From contig OZ241896.1 of assembly GCA_965203565.1 (NCBI GenBank), positions 2,232,001 through 2,296,000 of the forward strand: a DNA stretch of 64,000 nt, read 5' to 3'. Below are positions 53,293 through 62,402 of this stretch, piece after piece (the stretch's first letter is position 1; every line of letters begins with the position of its first letter). A program made the translations under genes and the position numbers. The notes under the pieces were generated by a model, which saw nothing but the letters and a program-made list of their open reading frames with translations, searched no databases and was not told the DNA's origin. This DNA is from JAAXGX01 sp965203565. Lineage in GTDB: Bacteria > Acidobacteriota > Vicinamibacteria > Vicinamibacterales > UBA8438.

Positions 53293-54855
53293 TCAGCGCG
53301 CCGGATACTCCATCGTGAACGGATCGGGCAGCGGGATCCGGACCATCGACGCGCCGGCGACCTCTTCGAGCGCGAAGTCCGGGTGGTCCGGATCGCCGGC
53401 CCGGATCGCCTCCAGATCGCCGACGACGAGCGTCACCAGCCGGTCGGGATGCAGGTACTGCTGCGCCACCCGCAGCACGTCGGCGGCCGTCACGGCGCGG
53501 ATCCGCTCCCGGTAGCGCGTCAGGTACTCGGGATCCCGGCCGGTGTACTCGTCCCGGGCGAAGAGCGCGGCCGTCGCCGACGCGCTCGAGAAGTTGCGCG
53601 TGAACGTCTCGACGAACGACGCGACCGCCGTCCGCAGCTCGTCGTCGGTCACCGGCTCCGACCGGATCCGGTCGATCTCCTCCAGCACGATCGCCGCCGC
53701 CCGCGCCACCGTCTCGCTGCGGGACTGGAACCCGACCCGGAACACCCCGTCGTAATGGACGCCCATGCCGAAGCTCGACCCGGCGCTGTAAGCCAGCCCT
53801 TCGTCCGACCGGATGCGGGTCAGCAGCCGGGAGGCGAACCCGCCGCCGCCGAGGATGTCGTTCATGACGAGCAACGGGTACCGGTCCGGGTTGTCGCGCG
53901 TCGCGCCCAGGTGCCCGATCGACACGCGGCCCTGGTTGACGTCCGGCTTGTCGACGCCGTACAGCGCCGGCGCCGGATGGTGCATCGGCTTCGGCACGTC
54001 CGGCGCCGGATCGGACGCCGCCGGCCATCCGGCCATGCGGGCGTCGATCGCCGCCAGCACCTCCTCCGGCTCGACGTCGCCCGCCACCGCGAAGATGAAG
54101 CCGCCCGGGTGAAAGTGCCGCCGGTGGAACGCGGCCAGGTCCTCCCGCGTGATCGACTCGACCGACGCGCGCGTCGCCGGCCGCGTCGAGAAATGCTCGC
54201 CGCCGCGCATCAGGCGGCCCCACTCCCGGCCTTCGATGCTCCGCGTGCTGTCGTTGCGCCGCTCCATCTCCTGCAGCAATCGGCTCTTCGCCAGATCCAG
54301 CCGGGCCTGATCGAACCGCGGCCGGCGCAGCAGGTCGAACAGCAGATCGAGCGCCGCATCGAGGTCCTTCGTCAGGCAGTTCAGGCTGACCTGGCCCATC
54401 GTGTCGCCGATCGAGCTGCTGATCCGCGCAGCGAGGAACGCCGCCTCCTCGTCGAAGTCGGCGGCCGGCAGCGACCCCGCGCCCCCGGCGCGCAACTGGC
54501 CGCCGACCAGCGCCGCCAGCCCCGCCTTGCCCGGCGGATCGAGGTACGAGCCGGTCCGCACGAAGACCGACACGTCCACCAGCGGCAGGGCGTGATCCTC
54601 GACGACGAAGACCGCGCCGCCGCCGGAGAGCGTGTGGCGATGGTCCGCCGGGCGGGGCGGCTCGAAGTCGAGCGGGTCGAACACGAGGTCCCGCGGGTGC
54701 GCCGGAATCGCCGCCGGCTCCTGCGCCGACGCCGGGGCGGCCGTCAGGGCCAGCAGCGCCAGCGCCGCCGCCGGGACCATCCGCGCCGGCGCCGTCCGCC
54801 GCCGCCGCCGCAGGGTGTCGAGCACGACCGCCGGGACCTCCCGCGCCGCCCTCAC
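53293..54855 (-). CDS. M16-family peptidase-like subunit, catalytically inactive
   Basis: Protein of 520 residues with a signal peptide and two pitrilysin-type domains. At the place of the zinc motif HxxEH it reads GLAALVGGQLRAGG, so it lacks the metal ligands. Other family features remain, such as GGGGFASRLLTRIRSDEGLAYSAGSSF. Inactive partners normally pair with an active M16 subunit, and GTG at 54855 overlaps the stop of the active gene (GTGA). Predicted to act in the periplasm. Confidence 0.88.
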   Translation of the reverse strand: MRAAREVPAVVLDTLRRRRRTAPARMVPAAALALLALTAAPASAQEPAAIPAHPRDLVFDPLDFEPPRPADHRHTLSGGGAVFVVEDHALPLVDVSVFVRTGSYLDPPGKAGLAALVGGQLRAGGAGSLPAADFDEEAAFLAARISSSIGDTMGQVSLNCLTKDLDAALDLLFDLLRRPRFDQARLDLAKSRLLQEMERRNDSTRSIEGREWGRLMRGGEHFSTRPATRASVESITREDLAAFHRRHFHPGGFIFAVAGDVEPEEVLAAIDARMAGWPAASDPAPDVPKPMHHPAPALYGVDKPDVNQGRVSIGHLGATRDNPDRYPLLVMNDILGGGGFASRLLTRIRSDEGLAYSAGSSFGMGVHYDGVFRVGFQSRSETVARAAAIVLEEIDRIRSEPVTDDELRTAVASFVETFTRNFSSASATAALFARDEYTGRDPEYLTRYRERIRAVTAADVLRVAQQYLHPDRLVTLVVGDLEAIRAGDPDHPDFALEEVAGASMVRIPLPDPFTMEYPAR

Positions 54856-56594
54856 TGCCCGCCTCCTAGCTCGGCCAGCCGCTCCCGGGCCAGCTCGACG
54901 ATCGCCTCCGCCATGTCCCGGTTCTCGGGCGGCGCCTCGTCGACCATCCGCTCCGCGCCGGCCAGGAACTGACCGATCTGCTCAGCGTCCATCCGCCGAA
55001 GCATCCCCGTCAACTGCTCCACCTGCCGGCGCTCCTCCGCGTCGAGCCCCGCCAGCCGGCCGTCGTCCGCGGCGTCGCCGCCCTTCCGGTAGTAGATAGC
55101 CACGGCCCGCGCTTCGGGCGTGAAGTACTGCCCCGCCACGCGCATCACGTCGTCGGCGGTCACCGCGTCGTACAGCGGCGGATCGCTGTTGATCGTCTCC
55201 CACCCCCGGTTGTTCTCCCGGATCAGCAGCTGCATCATCAACTGGAAGTTCCCTTCCAGATCGCGGAAGATGCCGGCGGCGTTCTGGTTCTTCACCTTCT
55301 GCAGTTCCCGGTCGCCCACCGGCTCGGTCTTCAGGCGTTCGATCTCCGCCTGGATCGCCTGCTCCACCTCTTCCGGCGTCCGGCCCTGCTTCGCCGTGCC
55401 GCGCAGCTCGAACATCCCCTCGTACTTGAACCCGGCCTGGCCGCCCGATGCGTCCGTCGCCACCTGCTGCTCCTCGACGAGCGCCTTGTACAGGCGCCCC
55501 GTCCGGCCGCTGAGGAGCTGCCCCAGCACGACCAGCGCCGGCTCGTCGACGTGCCCGTCCGGCACGGTGCGGAGCCGGATGACGACCTGCGGGTTCGTCT
55601 CCGCGTACGCCACCATCCGCTTCTCCGCCAACTGCGGCATCTCGCGCGTCCGCGGCGGCGCCGGCGTCCGCGCGCCGCGCGGCAGGCGGCCGAAGTACCG
55701 GTCGGCCAGCGCGATGGCGCGGTCCGGGTCGAAGTCGCCGACCAGCGCCGCCGCCACGTTGTTCGGCGCGTAGTGGACGTCGAAGAACGCCAGCGCCTCC
55801 TCCCGGGTCACCCCTTCGATGTCGGACGGCCAGCCGACGACCGGCCAGCCGTACGGCGACGCGTCCCAGAACATCGCGTCGAACTGCTCCTGGAACTTGC
55901 CGATCGGCGTGCTCTCGGTCCGCAGGCGCCGCTCCTCGCGCACCACGTCCCGCTCGGCGTAGAACTCGCGGAAGACCGGGTTGAGCAGCCGGTCCGACTC
56001 CATCCAGAACCAGAGCTCGAGCTTGTTGGCGGGAACGTTGACGAAGTAGATCGTGAAGTCGTAGCTGGTGCCGGCGTTCATGCCGGACGCCCCCTGCCCG
56101 GTGTACAGGCGGCTGAAGTCCTCCTTGATCACCAGCTCGCCCTGCCGGGCCAGCAGGGCGTCGAACTCGTCGAGCAGCTCCCGATGCCGCGGCGAACGCG
56201 CGTCCGGGCTGTTCGGATCGTCGATGACGCCCAGCCGGTGACGCTCGACCAGCCGCGCCTCCTCCACCTGGAGCTCGGCCCTGAGGGCGTCGAGCGCGTC
56301 GATGATCCGCAGGTCCTCCTCGATGTCCCGCGTCCCGACGGCGTGCGTCCCCTTGAACATCATGTGCTCGAACAGATGCGCCACCCCGGTGATGCCGGGC
56401 CGCTCGTTGACCGAACCGACCTTCGCGACCCAGCCCGCGGCGACGTTCGGGTCGCCGGGGCGGGGGACGAGCAGGAGCGTCATGCCGTTGTCGAGCACGT
56501 GCTCGACGACCTGCACCTCCTGCGCGGGCGCCGGCGCGGCCAGCGCGCACGCGGCGAGCGCGCCGGCGAGCCGTCCCCTCCACGCCCGCTTCAC
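54852..56594 (-). CDS. M16-family zinc metallopeptidase, active subunit
   Basis: Protein of 580 residues. A signal peptide (VKRAWRGRLAGALAACALAA) precedes the catalytic domain with inverted zinc motif HLFEH (73-77) and the distal Glu region further on. The second half is the usual catalytically silent domain (SGRTGRLYKALVEEQQVA). GTG at 56594 is preferred because GGGAGG lies six bases upstream and it begins the signal peptide; ATGs further upstream give an implausible Arg-rich leader. Forms an operon with the inactive partner. Confidence 0.88.
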   Translation of the reverse strand: MKRAWRGRLAGALAACALAAPAPAQEVQVVEHVLDNGMTLLLVPRPGDPNVAAGWVAKVGSVNERPGITGVAHLFEHMMFKGTHAVGTRDIEEDLRIIDALDALRAELQVEEARLVERHRLGVIDDPNSPDARSPRHRELLDEFDALLARQGELVIKEDFSRLYTGQGASGMNAGTSYDFTIYFVNVPANKLELWFWMESDRLLNPVFREFYAERDVVREERRLRTESTPIGKFQEQFDAMFWDASPYGWPVVGWPSDIEGVTREEALAFFDVHYAPNNVAAALVGDFDPDRAIALADRYFGRLPRGARTPAPPRTREMPQLAEKRMVAYAETNPQVVIRLRTVPDGHVDEPALVVLGQLLSGRTGRLYKALVEEQQVATDASGGQAGFKYEGMFELRGTAKQGRTPEEVEQAIQAEIERLKTEPVGDRELQKVKNQNAAGIFRDLEGNFQLMMQLLIRENNRGWETINSDPPLYDAVTADDVMRVAGQYFTPEARAVAIYYRKGGDAADDGRLAGLDAEERRQVEQLTGMLRRMDAEQIGQFLAGAERMVDEAPPENRDMAEAIVELARERLAELGGGQ

Positions 56595-56751
56595 CGCCTG
56601 CCTCCCGCCTGACCGCTCCGCGTCCGGCCGTCCCGCATCTGATCGCATCGCGTCGAAGTGTCGCATACTCTCGGCTCCGGTCCAAGACCGATCCCCGCGC
56701 CGGCGTACAATGCGGCGCGCCGGACGTGCGGATCTGGCGGCGGCGCCCGCC

Positions 56752-58383
56752 ATGCCTCGGAACCGCGCCTGCGACTGCATCGTCATCGGCGGCGGGCACA
56801 ACGGCCTGATCGCCGCGGCGTACCTGGCGAAGGCCGGCCGGTCGGTCTGCGTCCTGGAGCGGCGCCGCGTGCTGGGCGGCTGCGCAGCCACCGAGGAGGT
56901 GTGGCCCGGATACCGGGTGTCGATCGGCGCCTACGTCATCAGCCTGCTCCTGCCGGAGATCGTCCGTGACCTGCGGTTGACCCGGCGCGGTCTGGCGATC
57001 CTGCCGCGCGACCCGTCGTCGTTCACTCCCCTCGCGGACGGGCGCTGCCTGCTGCTGGGGCAGGACATGCCCCGCAACCAGCGCGAGATCGCCAGGTTCA
57101 GCCGGCGCGACGCCGAGGCGTTCCCGGCCTACGACGCCTTCCTCGATCGGGTGGCGCGCGCCGTCGAGCCGGCCCTCGCGGCGACCGCGCCCAACCCGTT
57201 CCCGCCTCCGCGCGGACGGCGCCTCGGCGTCCGGGCGCGCCTGCGGGACGCCGCCCGGCTCCGGAGGCTGCGCGCGCGGCTCGGCCGGCTCGGGTCCGAC
57301 CTGCCGGCCGCCCTGGAGCTGCTGACCGGCGCGGCGCGGCCGATTCTGGAGCGCTGGTTCGAAACGGAGGCGCTGCGGGCGACGCTCGCCACCGACGCCG
57401 TCATCGGGGCGTTCGCGGCGCCCTCGACGCCCGGCTCCGCCTACGTCCTGCTGCACCATGCGATGGGACGGGCCGGCGGCGCGCGGGGGGTCTGGGGCTA
57501 TGTCCGGGGCGGCATGGGCGGGCTGGCCGACGCGCTCGAAGCGGTCTGTTCGGACCTGGGGGTCGAGACGCGCCGCGAAGCCGACGTGCGGCGCATCCTG
57601 ACGGCCGGCCGCGTGGTCCGCGGCGTCGAGCTGTCGGACGGCTCGACGGTGGAGGCCCCGGTGGTGGCGTCGAGCGTCGACGCCCACCGCACGTTCCGGA
57701 CGCTGCTCGAACCGGACGACCTGCCCGGCGAGTTCCTGGAGTCGATCGCCCGGATCGACTACTCGTCGGCGTCGGCCAAGATCAACCTCGCGCTGGCCGA
57801 GCCGCCCGACTTCCGCTGCCTCCCGTCCCGCGGGATCGCCCCGCACCACCGCGGCACCATCCACGTCTGCGAGACGCTCGACTACCTGGAGCGCGCGCAC
57901 GCCGACGCCCGGGCGGGACGGCCGAGCGCGGAGCCGGTGCTGGAAATCACCCTGCCGACCAGCCTCGACGCCACGATCGCCCCGCCGGGCAAGCACGTCC
58001 TGTCGATCTTCGCGCAGTACGCGCCGTACGCCCTGGCCGGCGGCGCGCGCTGGGACGACGTCAAGGAGCCGTTCGCCGACCGGTGCATCGAGCTGCTGGC
58101 GCGGTACGCGCCGAACGTGCCGGGCGCCGTCGAGCATCGTCAGGTGCTCAGCCCGGTCGACCTCGAGCGGACCTTCGGCCTGACCGGAGGGAACATCATG
58201 CAGGGCGCCATGACGCCGAGCCAGCTCTTCTTCCTGCGTCCCGCGCCCGGATGGGCCGACCACCGGACGCCGATCCGGGGGCTCTACCTGTGCGGCGCCG
58301 CGAGCCACCCCGGCGGCGGCGTGATGGGCGCGTGCGGCCGGAACGCCGCCGGCGAGATCCTGCGGGACCTCGGTCAGCGCTGA
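56752..58383 (+). CDS. Phytoene-dehydrogenase-like FAD-dependent oxidoreductase
   Basis: Protein of 543 residues. The N-terminal Rossmann motif is CIVIGGGHNGLIAAAYLAKAG, followed by VLERRRVLGGCAATEE. A substrate-binding middle and a C-terminal FAD block, GLYLCGAASHPGGGVMGACG, match the NAD(P)/FAD oxidoreductases related to CrtI and amine oxidases. No carotenoid genes are nearby, so the substrate is unknown. ATG at 56752 with a TACAAT-like -10 box about 50 bp upstream. The last 10 bp overlap a convergent methyltransferase gene. Confidence 0.9.
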   Translation: MPRNRACDCIVIGGGHNGLIAAAYLAKAGRSVCVLERRRVLGGCAATEEVWPGYRVSIGAYVISLLLPEIVRDLRLTRRGLAILPRDPSSFTPLADGRCLLLGQDMPRNQREIARFSRRDAEAFPAYDAFLDRVARAVEPALAATAPNPFPPPRGRRLGVRARLRDAARLRRLRARLGRLGSDLPAALELLTGAARPILERWFETEALRATLATDAVIGAFAAPSTPGSAYVLLHHAMGRAGGARGVWGYVRGGMGGLADALEAVCSDLGVETRREADVRRILTAGRVVRGVELSDGSTVEAPVVASSVDAHRTFRTLLEPDDLPGEFLESIARIDYSSASAKINLALAEPPDFRCLPSRGIAPHHRGTIHVCETLDYLERAHADARAGRPSAEPVLEITLPTSLDATIAPPGKHVLSIFAQYAPYALAGGARWDDVKEPFADRCIELLARYAPNVPGAVEHRQVLSPVDLERTFGLTGGNIMQGAMTPSQLFFLRPAPGWADHRTPIRGLYLCGAASHPGGGVMGACGRNAAGEILRDLGQR

Positions 58384-59168
58384 CGAGGCGCGCGGGTCGC
58401 CCGCCAGTCGAAGGTGCGCGCGCCGGCGGCGGCGGCGCCGGCCAGCGTGTCGCCGGTCACTCGCCCGGTGTAGCGCGCGCCGCCGGCGCGGAAGCCGATC
58501 CGATCGCCGCGCAGCCGGCCGTCCTCGACCGCGACCGTCCCGGACCCGGTCCGCAGCTCGCCGGTGACGACCTGGAACCGCTGCTCGAGGACCAGCTCTC
58601 CCCCGCCGTCCGGCAGCCGCCACACCCCCTCGACGCGCGCCGGCGTCACCCAGAGCAGCGCCGTGCAGAAGCCGGGGCACGGGTCGAGCACCACGGTGTC
58701 GTCGGCGGCCCAGTCGCCCAGGTCCCAGGTGTTCGAGACGATGCGCGTGCCCGGCGCCAGCGCCAGGAGCCGCGGGCGCAGCTTCCGGTTGAGCTCCGGC
58801 AGGAGGAACAGGGTGACGACCGTCGCCTCCGACAGGTCGGCCTCGAACAGATCGGCGGCGACGAACGTCGACAGGCCGGCGACGCCGGCCGCCGCCGCCC
58901 GCTTCCGCGACAGCTCGACCAGCTCCGGGTCGTACTCGACCCCGATCGCGCGGGCGCCGAGCCGGGCCGCCGCGATGACCGTCCGGCCGTCGCCCGACCC
59001 GAGGTCGATCACCACGTCCTGCGGCGTCACCTCGGCGATCTCGAGCATCGCGTCCACGAGCGGGTCGGGCGACGGGACCCACATGACGTCCTTCCCCGGC
59101 CGGCCGACCTCGGGCTCCGCCTGCGCGGCGGCCGCCGCCGCGACGACCATGAAGGCGACGCTGAACAC
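58374..59168 (-). CDS. Exported SAM-dependent methyltransferase-like protein
   Basis: Protein of 264 residues. A short signal-like N-terminus (FMVVAAAAAAQAEPEVG) is followed by a class I methyltransferase fold: VVIDLGSGDGRTVIAAARLG (motif I), IGVEYDPELVELSR (motif II) and VTLFLLPELNRKLRP. The C-terminal 80 residues are beta-rich. GTG at 59168 or ATG at 59150 may start it. Methyltransferases are rarely exported, so the N-terminus may be a membrane anchor instead. Element copy C lies 14 bp upstream. Confidence 0.75.
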   Translation of the reverse strand: MFSVAFMVVAAAAAAQAEPEVGRPGKDVMWVPSPDPLVDAMLEIAEVTPQDVVIDLGSGDGRTVIAAARLGARAIGVEYDPELVELSRKRAAAAGVAGLSTFVAADLFEADLSEATVVTLFLLPELNRKLRPRLLALAPGTRIVSNTWDLGDWAADDTVVLDPCPGFCTALLWVTPARVEGVWRLPDGGGELVLEQRFQVVTGELRTGSGTVAVEDGRLRGDRIGFRAGGARYTGRVTGDTLAGAAAAGARTFDWRATRAPRQR

Positions 59169-59182
59169 GTCTATCAGGATAG

Positions 59183-59340
59183 CAGCCCGTGGCGGAGGTC
59201 CCCGCTGCATTCGAGCGGCGATGCATCCCGCCTGACGGCGTTGTTCGTCGGTTGCGTATGCCCAATATGCGCCCTCCTCACGCCTTGTCAGCCGGGCGCC
59301 TCGCCGCTCTCGGCGCCCCGCGGGGTTCCACCACGGGCTG
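59183..59340 (+). mobile_element. 158-bp MITE-like inverted-repeat element, copy C (intergenic)
   Basis: Same termini (CAGCCCGTGG ... CCACGGGCTG) and core as copies A and B, with a perfect 4-bp target duplication ATAG (59179-59182 and 59341-59344). It sits between the divergent methyltransferase and epoxide-hydrolase-like genes and occupies nearly all of their shared upstream region, so it may affect the promoters of both. Confidence 0.9.
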
Positions 59341-59372
59341 ATAGGACATCGACCCGGTGATATGCTTCCGGC

Positions 59373-60602
59373 ATGCGTCTCGCGCCGCGGCCGCGCCTCG
59401 CACGCTGCACGCTCGCGGCGGCGCTCGCGTGCGGCCCCGCGGACCCGGCGACGGCGCAGCCCCCCGGCGGCGACGCCGCGATCGTCCCGTTCACCATCGC
59501 CGTGCCCGACCCCGTGCTCGACGACCTGCGGGACCGCCTGCGGGAGACCCGCTTCCCCGACGAGATCCGCGGCGCCGACTGGGACTACGGCGCCAGCCTG
59601 GCCACCGTGCGGGAGCTGGTCGAGTACTGGCGCGACCAGTTCGACTGGCGCGCCCAGGAGCGGCGGCTGAACCGGCTCGACCAGTTCACGACGACGATAG
59701 ACGGCCTGACGATCCACTTCGTCCACCAGCGGTCGCCGCATCCCGGCGCGTTCCCGCTGCTCCTGCTGAACGGGTGGCCCAGCTCGATCGACGAGTACGC
59801 CAAGGTGATCGGCCCGCTCACCGACCCGGTCCGCTTCGGCGGGTCGGCGGACCAGGCGTTCCACGCGGTGGTCCCGGCGATGCCCGGCTACGGCTTCTCG
59901 GACAAGCCCCGCGCGCCCGGGTTCGACACCGCGCGGATGGCCGAGTTCTGGGTCGCGCTGATGGCGCGGCTGGGCTACGCCCGCTACGGCGTCCACGCGT
60001 CGGACTGGGGGGCGGGAGTCGCGAACTGGCTGGCGCGCCGGGACGCCGGCCGCGTCGCCGGCGTCCACCTGCTCGGATGCGAGGGGGTGCTGCGGCGCGC
60101 CGTCCCGCTCGGCCGGCCGGCCGGCTTCGAGGCGGACGGGTTCGGGTACGTCGAGATCCAGAGCACGCGGCCGCAGACGCTCGGGTACGGACTCGGCGAC
60201 TCCCCGGCCGGACTGGCCGCCTGGATCGTGGAGAAACACCACGGCTGGAGCGACCACGACGGCGATCTCGAGCAGGCCTACACGAAGGACGAGCTGCTGA
60301 CGAACGTCATGATCTACTGGGTGACGAACAGCATCACGTCCGCCTCGCGGATCTACTACGAGAACCGCCACGGCGGCGCCGGCCGGCCCGACGGCCGGCT
60401 GGAGACGCCGACCGGCTGCGCCGCCTTCGTGCGGCGGTACGATCGGCGGGCCCGGACCGACCCCGAAGCCCGGCGGGCGGCCGAGCGCCGGTACAACGTG
60501 GTGCGGTGGACCGACATGCCGCGCGGCGGCCACTTCCCCGCGCTGGAGCAGCCCGACCTCTGGCTGGACGACGTGCGCGCCTTCTTCGCCGCGCTGCGGT
60601 GA
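59373..60602 (+). CDS. Exported epoxide-hydrolase-type alpha/beta hydrolase
   Basis: Protein of 409 residues with a signal peptide, an EHN-type N-terminal lid (FTIAVPDPVLDDLRDRLRET) and an alpha/beta-hydrolase core. Visible motifs: LLLNGWPSS (oxyanion HGWP-like), HASDWGAGVANW with the likely nucleophile Asp, and MPRGGHFPALEQPD with the catalytic His. It should hydrolyse an epoxide or similar ester in the periplasm; substrate unknown. ATG at 59373, 32 bp after element copy C. Confidence 0.87.
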   Translation: MRLAPRPRLARCTLAAALACGPADPATAQPPGGDAAIVPFTIAVPDPVLDDLRDRLRETRFPDEIRGADWDYGASLATVRELVEYWRDQFDWRAQERRLNRLDQFTTTIDGLTIHFVHQRSPHPGAFPLLLLNGWPSSIDEYAKVIGPLTDPVRFGGSADQAFHAVVPAMPGYGFSDKPRAPGFDTARMAEFWVALMARLGYARYGVHASDWGAGVANWLARRDAGRVAGVHLLGCEGVLRRAVPLGRPAGFEADGFGYVEIQSTRPQTLGYGLGDSPAGLAAWIVEKHHGWSDHDGDLEQAYTKDELLTNVMIYWVTNSITSASRIYYENRHGGAGRPDGRLETPTGCAAFVRRYDRRARTDPEARRAAERRYNVVRWTDMPRGGHFPALEQPDLWLDDVRAFFAALR

Positions 60603-61239
60603 CGCCGACGGCCAGCTATTCCAAATTTACATTTGGACGTCCAAAGAGCTGTTCGGCGTCCGCAACCGCCGCGGGTTCCTGGCGCTGCTGCGGCTGCTGT
60701 TGCGCCGGAGCGGCGGCCAGCTCGACTACGGCAAGCTGGCGGCGGCGAGCGAGCTGAGCCGGCCGACCGTCGCGTCGTACGTCGAGGCGCTGTCGATCGC
60801 CCACGCGGTTCACCTCGTCCGTCCGTTCCACGCCGGCGGCGCGCGCGAGATCGTCCGCCGCCCGAAGTGCTACGCCTTCGACACCGGCTTCGTCACTTGC
60901 GAGAAGGGGTGGGACCGCGTCCGGGACGACGACCGCGGGCTGCTGTGGGAGCACCTGGTGCTGGACACCCTGCGCGCCCGGTTCGGCGACGCGCCGATCT
61001 TCTACTGGCGGGACAAGTCGCACCGCGAAGTGGACTTCGTGATCCGCCGCACCGGTGATCGCATCGACCTGGTCGAGTGCAAGATCAATCCGGACAACGT
61101 CGAGGCGGACGCCGTGCGCGCCTTCCGCTCCCGCTATCCGGCGGGGAACGACTACGTGGCCAGCCCCGCCGTGAAACGGCCCTACCGTCTCCGCCGCGGC
61201 GATCGGGTGTTGACGGCGTGCGCGCCGCAGGACCTGTGA
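60603..61239 (+). pseudogene. Truncated DUF4143 ATPase: C-terminal part only
   Basis: Beginning directly after the hydrolase stop, an open frame encodes the DUF4143 half of an ATPase: QIYIWTSKELFGVRNRRGFL, then the winged-helix LSRPTVASYVEAL and a nuclease-like REVDFVI...DLVECK. The N-terminal AAA domain with Walker motifs is absent, and there is no ATG; TTG at 60700 is the first plausible start. It is most likely a deletion remnant, though a short DNA-binding/nuclease protein could still be made. Confidence 0.75.
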
Positions 61240-61287
61240 GGCCGGGCCAGCGGCCGTAAAGCCGCGCGGCGGCGGCCGGCGGTCCGG

Positions 61288-62256
61288 CTACCGCCCTTCC
61301 GCCTCCTGCGACCGCGCCCCCGAGAGGATGTTCGTCATCCCGTAGTTCCCCTCGTGGCAGGCGTACTCGTAGAGCGGCGTGTCCGACCGCGTCATCCGGA
61401 CCCGCGCCGTCCACGGCCGCGTCCAGGTCTTCGGGTCGTCGACCGTGAACTCGTAGCGGAGCGTGTCGGGGCCGGTGCGGGTGAACCGCTCGACGAGCGT
61501 CAGGTTCTCGGTGGCGCTGTGGTTCTCGGTGAACGCCGTCTTCCCGTGGAAGTTGGTCGTCTCGACCACCAGGGCGTCGCCCTCCCACCGGCCGCGCGAG
61601 CTGCCGAGCCACTGCCGGATCCGCTGCGACGGATGCGGGCGGCCGTCGAGCGGCACGATCCGCGCGTCGTGGATCATCTCGTTGAAGATCACCACGTGGT
61701 CTTCCGCCTGGATCACCTGCACGTAGTTGTTGTAGGCGCCCGGCGTCATCGGCGGCCCGGTGTTGAACCCGGCGATGCAGCGCTCGGCGATCCCCCGGCT
61801 CTCCCACGAGTCGTAGCCGCGCCCGCGCCGGCCGGGCGGCCCGGCCTCGGGCGTCCGCGCGGGGAGCCGGCCGTCCGGCGGGTCGACGATCAGCGACGTG
61901 GGCCGTCCGTCCACCTCGTCGCCGAACCCCCGGTCGTACCAGAACTCGTTGTAGTTGCCGGTCCCCTTGCAGACGAACGTCGCGCCTTCCTCGGTGTCGT
62001 GGTCCACGAGGGCGAACCGCTCCCGCTCGTACTCGGCCGCTTCCTCGGACGTCATCACCGCCTTGCCCGCGAACTCCTCGGGCCGCTCCAGCGGCGTGAT
62101 CGTCGCGAAGTCCCACACCCCCTGCAGGTCGGGCTGTCCGAACGCAGTGCGCGGCGCGTTCCAGCTCTGCGCCGACGCCGACGCCTGCCCCGCCGCCAGC
62201 AGCGCAACGACCGCCGCAGCCGCACGCCGCACGCTCCGATGTCGAGAGATCGTCAT
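61288..62256 (-). CDS. Secreted PDLQGVW-motif protein, paralog 3
   Basis: Protein of 322 residues. Signal peptide (AAAAVVALLAAGQASASAQ) then FGQPDLQGVWDFATITPLERP. Family blocks as in the other two copies: TSLIVDPPDGRLPART, RCIAGFNTGPPMTPGAYNNY, DARIVPLDGRPH, SRGRWEGDALVVETTNF and YEYACHEGNYGMTNILSGA. It is closest to paralog 1, which shares the GPPM-PGAYNNYVQV block. ATG at 62256 follows GGAGG. Divergent from the sigma-54 regulator. Function unknown. Confidence 0.72.
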   Translation of the reverse strand: MTISRHRSVRRAAAAVVALLAAGQASASAQSWNAPRTAFGQPDLQGVWDFATITPLERPEEFAGKAVMTSEEAAEYERERFALVDHDTEEGATFVCKGTGNYNEFWYDRGFGDEVDGRPTSLIVDPPDGRLPARTPEAGPPGRRGRGYDSWESRGIAERCIAGFNTGPPMTPGAYNNYVQVIQAEDHVVIFNEMIHDARIVPLDGRPHPSQRIRQWLGSSRGRWEGDALVVETTNFHGKTAFTENHSATENLTLVERFTRTGPDTLRYEFTVDDPKTWTRPWTARVRMTRSDTPLYEYACHEGNYGMTNILSGARSQEAEGR

Positions 62257-62402
62257 TGGTCCTCCTCCGCTCGTCCCGGTTCCCCGATTATACGACTCGA
62301 TCAGGCGGCGGCGACGCGACGATCGGCCGCAGCCGATCCGGCGCCGCCGCCCGCGGCCGCAAAGTTTCATATTTTCAACACCAGAAAGTTTATGATCGGC
62401 CC

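Noticed and set aside
58374..60533. Long minus-strand frame extending the methyltransferase upstream through element copy C and opposite the hydrolase
   Set aside because: The upstream part is antisense to a well-supported hydrolase and crosses the mobile element; the methyltransferase proper starts at 59168 or 59150.
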